From JBIOJM01 sp044450785 (GTDB lineage Bacteria > Planctomycetota > Planctomycetia > Isosphaerales > Isosphaeraceae), in contig JBIOJM010000014.1 of NCBI GenBank assembly GCA_044450785.1, forward strand, positions 1 through 63,644: DNA of 63,644 nucleotides, written 5' to 3'. The notes under the pieces were generated by a model. That model saw only the letters and a program-made list of their open reading frames with translations, was not told the DNA's origin and ran no database searches. Shown piece after piece: positions 19,159 through 27,199 of this stretch. Position numbers and translations under genes: made by a program. Position 1 is the first letter of the stretch. Every line of letters starts with the position of its first letter.

Positions 19159-20217
19159 TCACTCACACGCTTTGAGTGCCAGCACCGCAAAGCTGGTGCC
19201 CGCATTGGTGATATAGTGGAATTTGTCGGTGTTCAGCGAGCGCACGAACCAGCGGCCGGACTCGCGTTGGTTGGCGCGCAGCCAGTTCACGCCCTTCTGG
19301 ATGGCCGGGTGGACGGCGGGAAGCGCGGCCTGGCGCAAGGCGTAGACGACCAAGCCGGTGCCGTAGCCGTCGCTGGCGGCGTTCGTGTCAATGCCGTGTT
19401 TTGGGTCGTTACCCTGCCAGTAACCCAGGGACGGCAGGCTCCAGCCGCCATCGTGCTGCTGCAGCGCCAGTAGCTCCGCGATCGTTTGCTCACGCTCTTC
19501 CCGCGTCATCAAGCCGTCGAGCTTGACCGAGGCCCACATCAGCCAGGCTTTGTGGTGCAAATTGGGCGCGGAGGTCCTCCGCAGATAGACCTTCAGCCTG
19601 GCGAGCCCTTCCTTGGCGCTGGCGCTCTTGGCGTAATCCTCCGGGGCGGAGCCGACGCCCACGGCGGCAAAGACGGCACCGAAATAGTCGTCATGTTCGA
19701 AGGGAGGCCACCGGCATTTCGCCCAGTCCCAGGCACCGCCCTTCTGCTGGAGCGTCCACATCTTGTCGAGCGCTCGCCGGGTCAGCGGGTGCAGCTTGCC
19801 GGTGGTCTGGGCATCATTGAACGCGAGAACGCACGCCGTGGCGACCACCTCGGTGTCCGTGAGCGGTTTGGCCTGCTTGGCATCGTCGTCCCAGTGGGCG
19901 ATGCGGTTTTCGAAGAACCTGCGCACCTCGTCGTGACCGGCCAGGGGCATTTCCTTCAACAAGGGCCGGGCCATCAGATAGGGGAAGTTGGTGTGGCACG
20001 TGCCGCATTTTTTTTCCCGCGTCCACCACAACGATCCCGCGTCGAGAAACGCGGCCGTTCGGGCCAGTGAAAAATCCTTCGCCAGCGGCTCATCCGCCGT
20101 GTTGGGCGCCGGCTTGACGAATTCAACCGGCTTCAAGTCCTGGCCGAGCGTCTGCCTTTCCCCGATTCCCAGGATCGCGACTGCGAACAGGCCGACCAGC
20201 CCTCGCCATGCGTTCAT
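19159..20217 (-). CDS. Exported CXXCH haem-motif protein with squalene-cyclase-like toroid
   Basis: This 352-aa protein has a Sec signal (NAWRGLVGLFAVAILGIGER) and a c-type haem site in KKCGTCHTNFPYLMARP (about residue 70). Prenyltransferase/squalene-cyclase-like repeats follow (LQQKGGAWDWAKCRWPPFE, LLALQQHDGGWSLPSLGYW, GVNWLRANQRESGRWFVRSL), which build an alpha/alpha toroid. The acidic catalytic DxDD motif of cyclases is not seen, so it is probably a binding toroid. The ATG at 20217 has AGGAG 9 nt upstream and lies 1 nt after the stop of the beta-propeller gene, indicating coupling. Expected location is the periplasm. The combination of a haem motif and a toroid is unusual; the role is unknown. 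Confidence 0.75.
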   Translation of the reverse strand: MNAWRGLVGLFAVAILGIGERQTLGQDLKPVEFVKPAPNTADEPLAKDFSLARTAAFLDAGSLWWTREKKCGTCHTNFPYLMARPLLKEMPLAGHDEVRRFFENRIAHWDDDAKQAKPLTDTEVVATACVLAFNDAQTTGKLHPLTRRALDKMWTLQQKGGAWDWAKCRWPPFEHDDYFGAVFAAVGVGSAPEDYAKSASAKEGLARLKVYLRRTSAPNLHHKAWLMWASVKLDGLMTREEREQTIAELLALQQHDGGWSLPSLGYWQGNDPKHGIDTNAASDGYGTGLVVYALRQAALPAVHPAIQKGVNWLRANQRESGRWFVRSLNTDKFHYITNAGTSFAVLALKACE

Positions 20218-20218
20218 G

Positions 20219-21361
20219 TCAATTCGCTCCTTTTTTTCTGTCAGCGCCATGCTTGGGTCCGGAGGCGCCGGCGGCGGGTGCGGATCCGCGCTGCCGCGGG
20301 CCGCTCCGATTGCTGGAGAAGAGAGCGTACCGCCCATCCGGCGACAAAGCCACATCCTGCATCAGTGAGTCGTATCCCTCCGGCTCCAACCGTTTCGGCG
20401 AATCGGCCTGACCCCGTTGAAACGAATAGAGCGCCATCCCCTCCTTTCCTTTGCCGATGAAGACACAACGACGAGTGCTGGCCAGGTAAGCCGGATAATA
20501 CGGCTGGACGTCGAGTCCCTTGCCTTTGAAGTTCATCTTCCAGAGGACCTCCTTGACTTTCCCTTGTGCCGGGTCGGTCACGTCGATGAGGGCGATGGTG
20601 TCGCCGAAGTCGGAGCCAACGGCGGCGACGATCGTCCCATCGCTCGCCCAGTTCGGTGTCGAGTAGATTTGCAGGTCGGGTATGTGGAGGGGGCCACCCC
20701 TCTCCGGTCGGACGTCCATCAGGGTCACATTGGCGGGGATGGCAAAATCGATGAGCATGAACTGGCGGCTGCCCGGCGACCATTTGGGTCTCCCGTACGA
20801 GCCCAGTAGACGTCGTTGCGAGCCGTCGGTCTGCATCAACCATACGCCCGCCTCGGCACCGGGCACGCCGCCGTGATTGAGGAGGAACGCGATCCGGTCG
20901 CCAGCCGGCGCAAAGGTCGGGCAATTGCCGACGCCGAGATCCGTCACCGTCAACTGTCCTTCAACCAGCTCGATCGCTTTCAGACGCGACAGTTGAACCT
21001 GGGTCGTTCGCATGGCGTCGAACAGGATCCGCTTGCCGTCGTTCGACCACGTGGGCGAACCGCAGAACGTGATGCTGGGGTCCGGCGGATCCGCGATGAG
21101 CGTCACCTCGCCCGTACTGACATCGATCATGTACAGTCCCGCGACCCGATCGGCCGCCTTGGAGGGCTGCGCGGGATGTCGCCGGAGCTGCTCGACGAGC
21201 TGACTGACCGCCGACCTGATCGCCTCGTTGCCGTCGTTCAATTTCGGTGCCGGCGCCTTGGAAGACTCCGCTGGAGCGGGCTCCTGAGCCGGAATCGGCC
21301 GCCAGCCGACCAGAAGGATTGACAGTCCCAGCACGGCTGCGGTCACGGCGTACGCACGCAT
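20219..21361 (-). CDS. Exported TolB-like beta-propeller protein
   Basis: This 380-aa protein has a signal peptide (MRAYAVTAAVLGLSILLVGW) and TolB/WD40-like PD40 repeats: PTWSNDGKRILFDA, CPTFAPAGDRIAFLLN, PKWSPGSRQFMLID, PNWASDGTIVAAVG, VALSPDGRYALFSSNRSG. The fold is probably a six-bladed propeller. The start ATG has GGAGG 6 nt upstream. The gene lies 64 nt after VWA paralogue 3 and is coupled to the CXXCH/toroid gene through a 1-nt gap. The repeats read like the amidohydrolase-associated WD40 type, but no enzyme domain follows. Function unknown. Confidence 0.75.
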   Translation of the reverse strand: MRAYAVTAAVLGLSILLVGWRPIPAQEPAPAESSKAPAPKLNDGNEAIRSAVSQLVEQLRRHPAQPSKAADRVAGLYMIDVSTGEVTLIADPPDPSITFCGSPTWSNDGKRILFDAMRTTQVQLSRLKAIELVEGQLTVTDLGVGNCPTFAPAGDRIAFLLNHGGVPGAEAGVWLMQTDGSQRRLLGSYGRPKWSPGSRQFMLIDFAIPANVTLMDVRPERGGPLHIPDLQIYSTPNWASDGTIVAAVGSDFGDTIALIDVTDPAQGKVKEVLWKMNFKGKGLDVQPYYPAYLASTRRCVFIGKGKEGMALYSFQRGQADSPKRLEPEGYDSLMQDVALSPDGRYALFSSNRSGPRQRGSAPAAGASGPKHGADRKKGAN

Positions 21362-21425
21362 GGTCGACCTCCTTCTCCGAGAGGATCCTGCTTGCTGTCC
21401 CGCATTTTCGCCGCGAATCGCTTCG

Positions 21426-23798
21426 TCATGCCAGTCCCTTGAGCCGGCGGAGGATCCATTCACTGGAGAGCAATCCCAGCAAAAGCAGCCAGAGCAGGGG
21501 GCTGTCCCAGAGCGGCGACCGCGTGACGACCTCGCTCTGGGTCGCCTCGGGATGCCCGGCGAGCAGCGTCGCCAGCTCGGCGGGGGTTTCGATCACGCGT
21601 CCGGCCGTGGCCTGGGCGAGCTCCTTGAGCCGGGCGGGGTCGGGACGAGGGTCCCGGAACTCGACGGGATCGTCGATGACCTGGAGCTCGCTGCTGGACT
21701 GGGCCGCCACCTGGTCGCCGTCGAACACGGCCACGTCGAGCACGAGCGGATGGACCGTCGAGCCCGGGCTTTCGAGGATCTCGCCCGCCGGCGGAGTTGT
21801 CAGCTTGCCTCGATAGGCGGGGTCTCCGAGCTGGGGGACGAGGCTTGTCGCCGTCTCGTCGAACGGCGGCGACGCGCTTTCGCTCGGACCACGCAGGCGG
21901 GCGACGACCCGGTAAGCGTCGGTTTCCGCCAGCTTCTCGTCGTACGCCCGGACAGTGACGTCGATCGGCTGGCCCGGGCGGTAGAAGACCTTGTCGGTCT
22001 CGACCCGCAGCCGTCGATTGGAGCCGCCGCTATTCTCGGCGAGCCAGTAGACCACGTTCCGCCAGAACTTGCGGAAGTAGCGGTTATCCTCTTCGCCCCA
22101 GGCCCTCTCGAATTCGGTCCCCCAGGCCCACGTCGAGTCGGTCGACATCGAGAACGTCCGACCGCGCCCGAAGGGCTGGCACGCGAAGATCACCGGGGAA
22201 GCGTGGCCGGCTGGACTGCCGTCCGGGCGCAGCGAACCCGGCCTCTGGGGCGGAATCGGCCTCCCCGCGAGCTCCGCTCTCACGACGTCGGCCCCTTGCA
22301 GGGTTCGATCCGAGATCCCCAGCAGGGTGGCGGCCGGCTTGAGCCGGTCGACGAGGTTCGTGCCGGTGAACATCGGCAACCGCGCCAGGACCTCGCGATT
22401 GCGCTCGGGGTCGTCCACAATCCTCCAGATCGGATGGTCGATGGTTTCCGGGGGGATGTTCACCTTGAACGGGCTGACGGAGAATTCCGAATCGCCACCG
22501 CCGTGCCCGGTCATGTCGACGGGGATCAGGCCGTCCCAGACCGTCTGGTCCCACCCGCCTGCGCTGAAACTGGCGTTGCCGCCGATCATGACGAACCCAC
22601 CACCGCCTTTGCTGACCAGCTCGACAGTCCACGCGAGTTGCTCGCGGGAAAACGCCCCGAGCGCGATGTCGCTGCAGATGACCACGTCATAGTTCAGCAG
22701 CTCTTCCCGGGTAGCGGGGTAACCGCGCCGGTGATCCAAGAAACGGTACAGCCTGGGATAACGGGCATGCATGTTATCCACGCCCATCGAGATGCACGTG
22801 ATGTTGGGGTCTTCTTCCAGGGCCTCATGGATGTAGCGGTACTCGGGGAGCGGGCTCCCTTCCATGTAGATGACGCGGAGCTTCGTCCGGCGGGCGTTGA
22901 TCTGGAACGGAACGACATTGTTCGCGGCGATAGCCTCGTGGGGGAGCGCTTGCACCTCGACCGCCAGCGGGCCCTTGGCCTGATCCGTGTCGATCACGAG
23001 CTCGTGCGCTTGCTCACCGCCGGAGAGGGTGACGGGTAGAGTCGCCAGCACATCCCCCTGCCTGCCGGTCTCCCGCCGGATCCGCAGCTCGGTGCGCTCA
23101 CCGTCGTAACCACGGCTGCGCAGGGTCACCCGGACCGGCACGCGCGTCCCCGGTCGGGCCTCTCGGGGCGCGTCGATGTCCTGGACGGCGACGTCGCCGG
23201 AGATCCGCTCGTCGCCCAGCGGGACGACGTGAATCGGCACCCCCAGCTCGCGATAGGCCCGCGCCGTCGCGCCCTGCGCCTCCGGTTCCGTCGACCGGCC
23301 GTCGGAGAAGACGAACACGCCGAACGGCAACGCGTCTCCAAACCGCGCGGGGAGCTGCTCCAGCGCCCAGCCCAGCCGTGTTCGATCGGCCTCGGGACGG
23401 CGGCCCTCCTCCCGCTCGGAGATTGCGGACAGTTGGCTGCCGAAGCCGTACTTCTGGATCGCCGGCCGTCGATCGGCCGGCACCAAACCCTCCGCGCGGC
23501 GGATGATCCGCTCCGCAGCCTGTGACCGGGTAGTCGGCGATTCCAGGCTCATGCTCCGGGATCGGTCGAGCAGGAACAGCGCAGTCGGCACCGGGCCGGT
23601 GTGTTTCACGTGCTTGACTCGCGTCGGGTTGAGCAAGATCACGACAAGCACGCCCAGGGCCGTGGCCCGAAGCGCCAGCAGGGCATGGCTTCGGGCACTT
23701 GTTGACGCGGCAAACCGGAACGCCAGGACCAGCAAGCCCGCGAGACCCACGGCGAGCACAAGATAGAACTGGCCGTCATGGGGATGTGACCAGACCAT
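21426..23798 (-). CDS. Membrane VWA / amidotransferase-like protein, paralogue 3 (operon copy)
   Basis: This 790-aa copy has two N-terminal helices, VWA metal site D-R-S-R-S, amidotransferase-like domain (NYDVVICSDIALGAF, KGGGGFVMIGGNASFSAGGW) and a C-terminal helix. It carries about 25 extra residues near 520-550 (RAELAGRPIPPQRPGSLRPD) absent from paralogues 1 and 2. It starts 12 nt after the DUF4175 gene stop, which itself follows a BatA-like gene, so this is the copy in its native operon and probably the ancestor of the other two. In this operon type the proteins are thought to act together in envelope assembly or stress sensing; the exact task is unknown. Confidence 0.85.
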   Translation of the reverse strand: MVWSHPHDGQFYLVLAVGLAGLLVLAFRFAASTSARSHALLALRATALGVLVVILLNPTRVKHVKHTGPVPTALFLLDRSRSMSLESPTTRSQAAERIIRRAEGLVPADRRPAIQKYGFGSQLSAISEREEGRRPEADRTRLGWALEQLPARFGDALPFGVFVFSDGRSTEPEAQGATARAYRELGVPIHVVPLGDERISGDVAVQDIDAPREARPGTRVPVRVTLRSRGYDGERTELRIRRETGRQGDVLATLPVTLSGGEQAHELVIDTDQAKGPLAVEVQALPHEAIAANNVVPFQINARRTKLRVIYMEGSPLPEYRYIHEALEEDPNITCISMGVDNMHARYPRLYRFLDHRRGYPATREELLNYDVVICSDIALGAFSREQLAWTVELVSKGGGGFVMIGGNASFSAGGWDQTVWDGLIPVDMTGHGGGDSEFSVSPFKVNIPPETIDHPIWRIVDDPERNREVLARLPMFTGTNLVDRLKPAATLLGISDRTLQGADVVRAELAGRPIPPQRPGSLRPDGSPAGHASPVIFACQPFGRGRTFSMSTDSTWAWGTEFERAWGEEDNRYFRKFWRNVVYWLAENSGGSNRRLRVETDKVFYRPGQPIDVTVRAYDEKLAETDAYRVVARLRGPSESASPPFDETATSLVPQLGDPAYRGKLTTPPAGEILESPGSTVHPLVLDVAVFDGDQVAAQSSSELQVIDDPVEFRDPRPDPARLKELAQATAGRVIETPAELATLLAGHPEATQSEVVTRSPLWDSPLLWLLLLGLLSSEWILRRLKGLA

Positions 23799-23809
23799 CG
23801 ACTTATCCT

Positions 23810-26800
23810 TCAGCGCAGGTCTTGGGAAAGGACTCGATAATAATCCTCCACCAGCTCCTTGTATCGCGGAGGTACGGGACCATCGCGATCCGCGAGCGCG
23901 TTGTCGAGAATGATTTCCTGGATCTTCGCCTGGAGGGCGAGGATCACGGTGGCCACGCCGTCGTTGGATCCGACGGAAGGGAGGCGAAAGCCGCCGGGCC
24001 CTTGCTCGCTCTCGTCGACACGGGGCAAGACGCCCGTATGGCTGGACTGGATCGCGCTCCGGAGCTTGTCGACAGCTTGCCGCAGCGGTCCTTCGCCGGG
24101 CGCGAGCTTGTCGACGACTTCGGCGAGCTCCGCCATGCCCTTTTGGGCTTCGGCCCGATGCGAGGGTTGTTGCGCCGAGCGGAGCCGTTCCAGCAGAAGA
24201 GCAGCCTGTTTTTCGGCGGCCAGCAGGCGTTCGAGCTCGGGCTGAACCGCGGCCCGCCGGGCTATTTCGAGGTCCTGGGCGAGGGCGTCGAGCCGAAGGG
24301 CGGCGTCATCGGCGTCGCGGGCCGCCTGGGCGGTCCGGCCCGACCCGATCGCCTCGGCATTTCGGCGCATCGAGTCTTCGACTTCGCCGGGCGGGTTTCG
24401 CCGGGCGGCCCGGTCGATGGTCTGTGCCAGCTCGCGGTGCTCCAGGGCCGCCCCGGACCGAAGCCGCTCGAGCACGTCCGCCAGCGCGGCCACGTCGTCC
24501 GCCAGCTCGCGCTGCCGGCCGGCGAGAACGGTCCGGGCGCCTGTGCCGGCCTCCTTCGACTCGGGTCCGGGCTCGAGGGACTTGCCCAGCTCTCGCTCGG
24601 ACTTGGCGATCGCCTGGGCAATGTCCCGCACCCGCGCCAGACCGTCCGCCAATTCTGGCGCCTTCAAGGCTCCGACCTGACGAGCCGCCGCCTCGAGCTT
24701 GCGGGCGGCGTCGCGGGCTTTTTCGGCCGCCTCGGCCGATTGACCGGCCTCGATCGCCCGGCTCGATTCTTGAACCAGCTTGGCCGCGGCTTCCAGCCGG
24801 CGGTTGGCGAGGTCGGTCAGGGCCTTGTCCTTTTGCGCAAGCCGGCGGAGCCGCTCGGCTTCCTCGGCCGCCTGTTGCTGCTCCTGGACAGGGTTGGGCC
24901 GAGGCCGCGGGGCCTGGCTCGCGCTTTTTCCCGAGGCAGGGCCCGGGCCCTTCTTCGGGGACTCGGAAGACGGTTTCTGGGAACTCTTGGCTTGTGCTTC
25001 ATTCCGCGGGGGCGGCTCGAGCTCCGGCCCACCGCCGCCCCGGGCCTCGATCTCCTCGGAGAAGTCTTGCTCGCGCTCGGCCAGCTCGTCCAGGTCTTCC
25101 TCCAGGCGTGCAAGCTCCTCCTTGCTCTTGTCCGGGGGAGGCCGGCGGATCTTCTGGACTTGCTGCCGGTCGAACTTGCGGCACTCACTCGCCTGCCTCG
25201 AGCTGCTCTGGTTCAGAAGCTGCCGAAGGTTTTGGCGGGCGCTGATCAGCGACTTGAGGGCCGTCTCCTCGTGCGACCGGGCGGAGGGAAGCTGCTTCGC
25301 ATCCAGGGAGAGTATCGCCGACCGCATTGCACTGACGGCGTCGTCCAGAGCAGTGACCTGCCTGCCGTTCGCTTTCAATCCCTCGGAAAACTCGGCCGTC
25401 GCGGTGGCAAGCTCCTCCTCGAACGTCGCCAGCCGCATGGCGGCCGCGGCATCGATTGATCGATCCCGCTCGAGGACGAACGTGCGATTCAGATTCACAC
25501 GCTGGCGAGCGATCAGCTCTTCCAGGCTCAACGAACTGCTGCTCGAGCCTTCTCCCTCGACGAGCTTGTACACTTGCTTGTAGGGGAGGATGTCGATGAA
25601 TCGTAGCTCGGAAACGACCCGGTGCGGCTCGGGCGGATAATTGTCCAGGACGAACGCGTAGTAGCTGATCCCGTCCCTGTAGTCGATCTGGTGCTTCTCC
25701 AGGTAGAGCGTGGCAAGCGCCTCGGCCGTGACGGGCAGATCCTTGTAGTCCGCGAGGTGGAGCGTCTCCTCGGGCCCATCACCGACCTTGTAGGTGATTC
25801 CCAGCCGGCTCACGCCGAAGTCGTCGCCCGCCTCGACCTGGATCGGGACCTCGGTGACGGGAGTCACGCCCAGCGACTCATCCGGCTGGATGAACTGGAT
25901 GGTGGGCTTCTCATCAAGAGCGACCTTGATCCGGAATGAATCCGCTTCGAGCTTCATGCCGTCCTCATCGACCGCATCGATCTGGTAGGACATTTCCTTG
26001 GTGATCGGAGGCAACAGCCCGGTCAGCTTCACGCCGTCGATGTTCAGTGGAACCATTTCCGGGGAGGGTTCCCCCCCGGTCGATCCCAGCACGAGCGCGG
26101 CGCTCTTCGGAGCGTGGTCGAGCTTGATCGTGAGCTCCACGCGCGAGCCCTCGATGACTTTGAAGTTCCCCCCCTTGACGACCTCCGGAGGGCGACGGGT
26201 GTAGGCAGGGGGCGTGATGGCCGCCTCCACGCCTTTCAAGAACAAGGGGTGGACGACCTTGACGTGAAAGACTGGGCTCTCGAGCTCGCCGGCGACCACA
26301 CGATAGTCGAGGTCGGTCTGGCAGTCCTTCAGGCTCGAGGTCAGCAGGCCGACGAGCGGCCGATCCCTTTCCCTCCCTTGCGATGGGGCGGCCAAGGGGG
26401 ATCGGGTGGGAGCCAGCGAAGCTGAGATCCACCCCCGGCCGCTCTTCTTCTCCCGGTAGAACCAATGAGCCGAGGAGACCGGCCGGCCACTCAGGGTCAC
26501 GTTGAGCTTGAGCTCGTCGCCGGCCTTGAGGGTCAAGTCGCCCGGCTTGACGTCGAGCGTCGTGTAATGCACGGGGAGGAGTAGCATCCTCAAGGCGGCC
26601 GTTCGGAGGCCAGGGCTGAGGAAGAGGGCGACGATGCCGAACGAAGCAGCGAAGAACAAGACGACCGCGCGGCGCCCGAATGTTGTCCAGGGGATGAGCT
26701 TTCGAAAGTCGAGCCCGGCGGTTCGATGGTCGGTGTCGCGTCCCAGGGCCCTGAGCAGCCCAGGCGAGGCGGGGACGGATTCCCCACCCGGCTCGGCATA

Positions 26801-27145
26801 ATCGACCACCGTCCGGAGCCGCTGACCCAGCTCGGGAAAATGCGCCTCCGCATCGGCCGCGGCCTGGTCGCGACTGTACCGGCGATGGGCCCGCAAATGC
26901 AGGATCACCGCCACCGCCACCATTGCGAGCAGCCCCAGCCCGCGCACGACGGACGGCAGGACCCAGAGCCAGTCAGCCAGGATGAGCGCGGCCGCCAGGG
27001 TCAGCTCCCACAGCACAAGGGAGGCCAGTCCGAGCCAAATGTGGAATACCTTGAGCTCTCGCCGTGTTGCCTCCAGCTTGCCGAGCACGCCGGGAATCTC
27101 GGCGGAGAGAGCCGGCACTTCGAGGTCAGGTGTCATCCCGTTCAT
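23810..27145 (-). CDS. DUF4175-like large membrane protein with coiled coil
   Basis: This 1111-aa protein has two N-terminal membrane helices (SLVLWELTLAAALILADWLW; VVRGLGLLAMVAVAVILHL) and a third near residue 175 (VVLFFAASFGIVALFLSPGL). A beta-rich periplasmic part with Ig-like segments follows (LTLKAGDELKLNVTLSG, AAITPPAYTRRPPEVVKGG). A long charged coiled coil occupies about 620-1000 (Ala/Glu/Arg-rich). It ends VPPRYKELVEDYYRVLSQDL, a typical end for planctomycete DUF4175-type proteins. GGGAGGAG lies 8 nt before the ATG. It sits between the BatA-like and VWA genes. Confidence 0.8.
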   Translation of the reverse strand: MNGMTPDLEVPALSAEIPGVLGKLEATRRELKVFHIWLGLASLVLWELTLAAALILADWLWVLPSVVRGLGLLAMVAVAVILHLRAHRRYSRDQAAADAEAHFPELGQRLRTVVDYAEPGGESVPASPGLLRALGRDTDHRTAGLDFRKLIPWTTFGRRAVVLFFAASFGIVALFLSPGLRTAALRMLLLPVHYTTLDVKPGDLTLKAGDELKLNVTLSGRPVSSAHWFYREKKSGRGWISASLAPTRSPLAAPSQGRERDRPLVGLLTSSLKDCQTDLDYRVVAGELESPVFHVKVVHPLFLKGVEAAITPPAYTRRPPEVVKGGNFKVIEGSRVELTIKLDHAPKSAALVLGSTGGEPSPEMVPLNIDGVKLTGLLPPITKEMSYQIDAVDEDGMKLEADSFRIKVALDEKPTIQFIQPDESLGVTPVTEVPIQVEAGDDFGVSRLGITYKVGDGPEETLHLADYKDLPVTAEALATLYLEKHQIDYRDGISYYAFVLDNYPPEPHRVVSELRFIDILPYKQVYKLVEGEGSSSSSLSLEELIARQRVNLNRTFVLERDRSIDAAAAMRLATFEEELATATAEFSEGLKANGRQVTALDDAVSAMRSAILSLDAKQLPSARSHEETALKSLISARQNLRQLLNQSSSRQASECRKFDRQQVQKIRRPPPDKSKEELARLEEDLDELAEREQDFSEEIEARGGGGPELEPPPRNEAQAKSSQKPSSESPKKGPGPASGKSASQAPRPRPNPVQEQQQAAEEAERLRRLAQKDKALTDLANRRLEAAAKLVQESSRAIEAGQSAEAAEKARDAARKLEAAARQVGALKAPELADGLARVRDIAQAIAKSERELGKSLEPGPESKEAGTGARTVLAGRQRELADDVAALADVLERLRSGAALEHRELAQTIDRAARRNPPGEVEDSMRRNAEAIGSGRTAQAARDADDAALRLDALAQDLEIARRAAVQPELERLLAAEKQAALLLERLRSAQQPSHRAEAQKGMAELAEVVDKLAPGEGPLRQAVDKLRSAIQSSHTGVLPRVDESEQGPGGFRLPSVGSNDGVATVILALQAKIQEIILDNALADRDGPVPPRYKELVEDYYRVLSQDLR

Positions 27146-27199
27146 CGCAACTGCTCCTCCCGATTCGCCAAGGGCGCCTGCGGCACGAGTTCTCCATTA

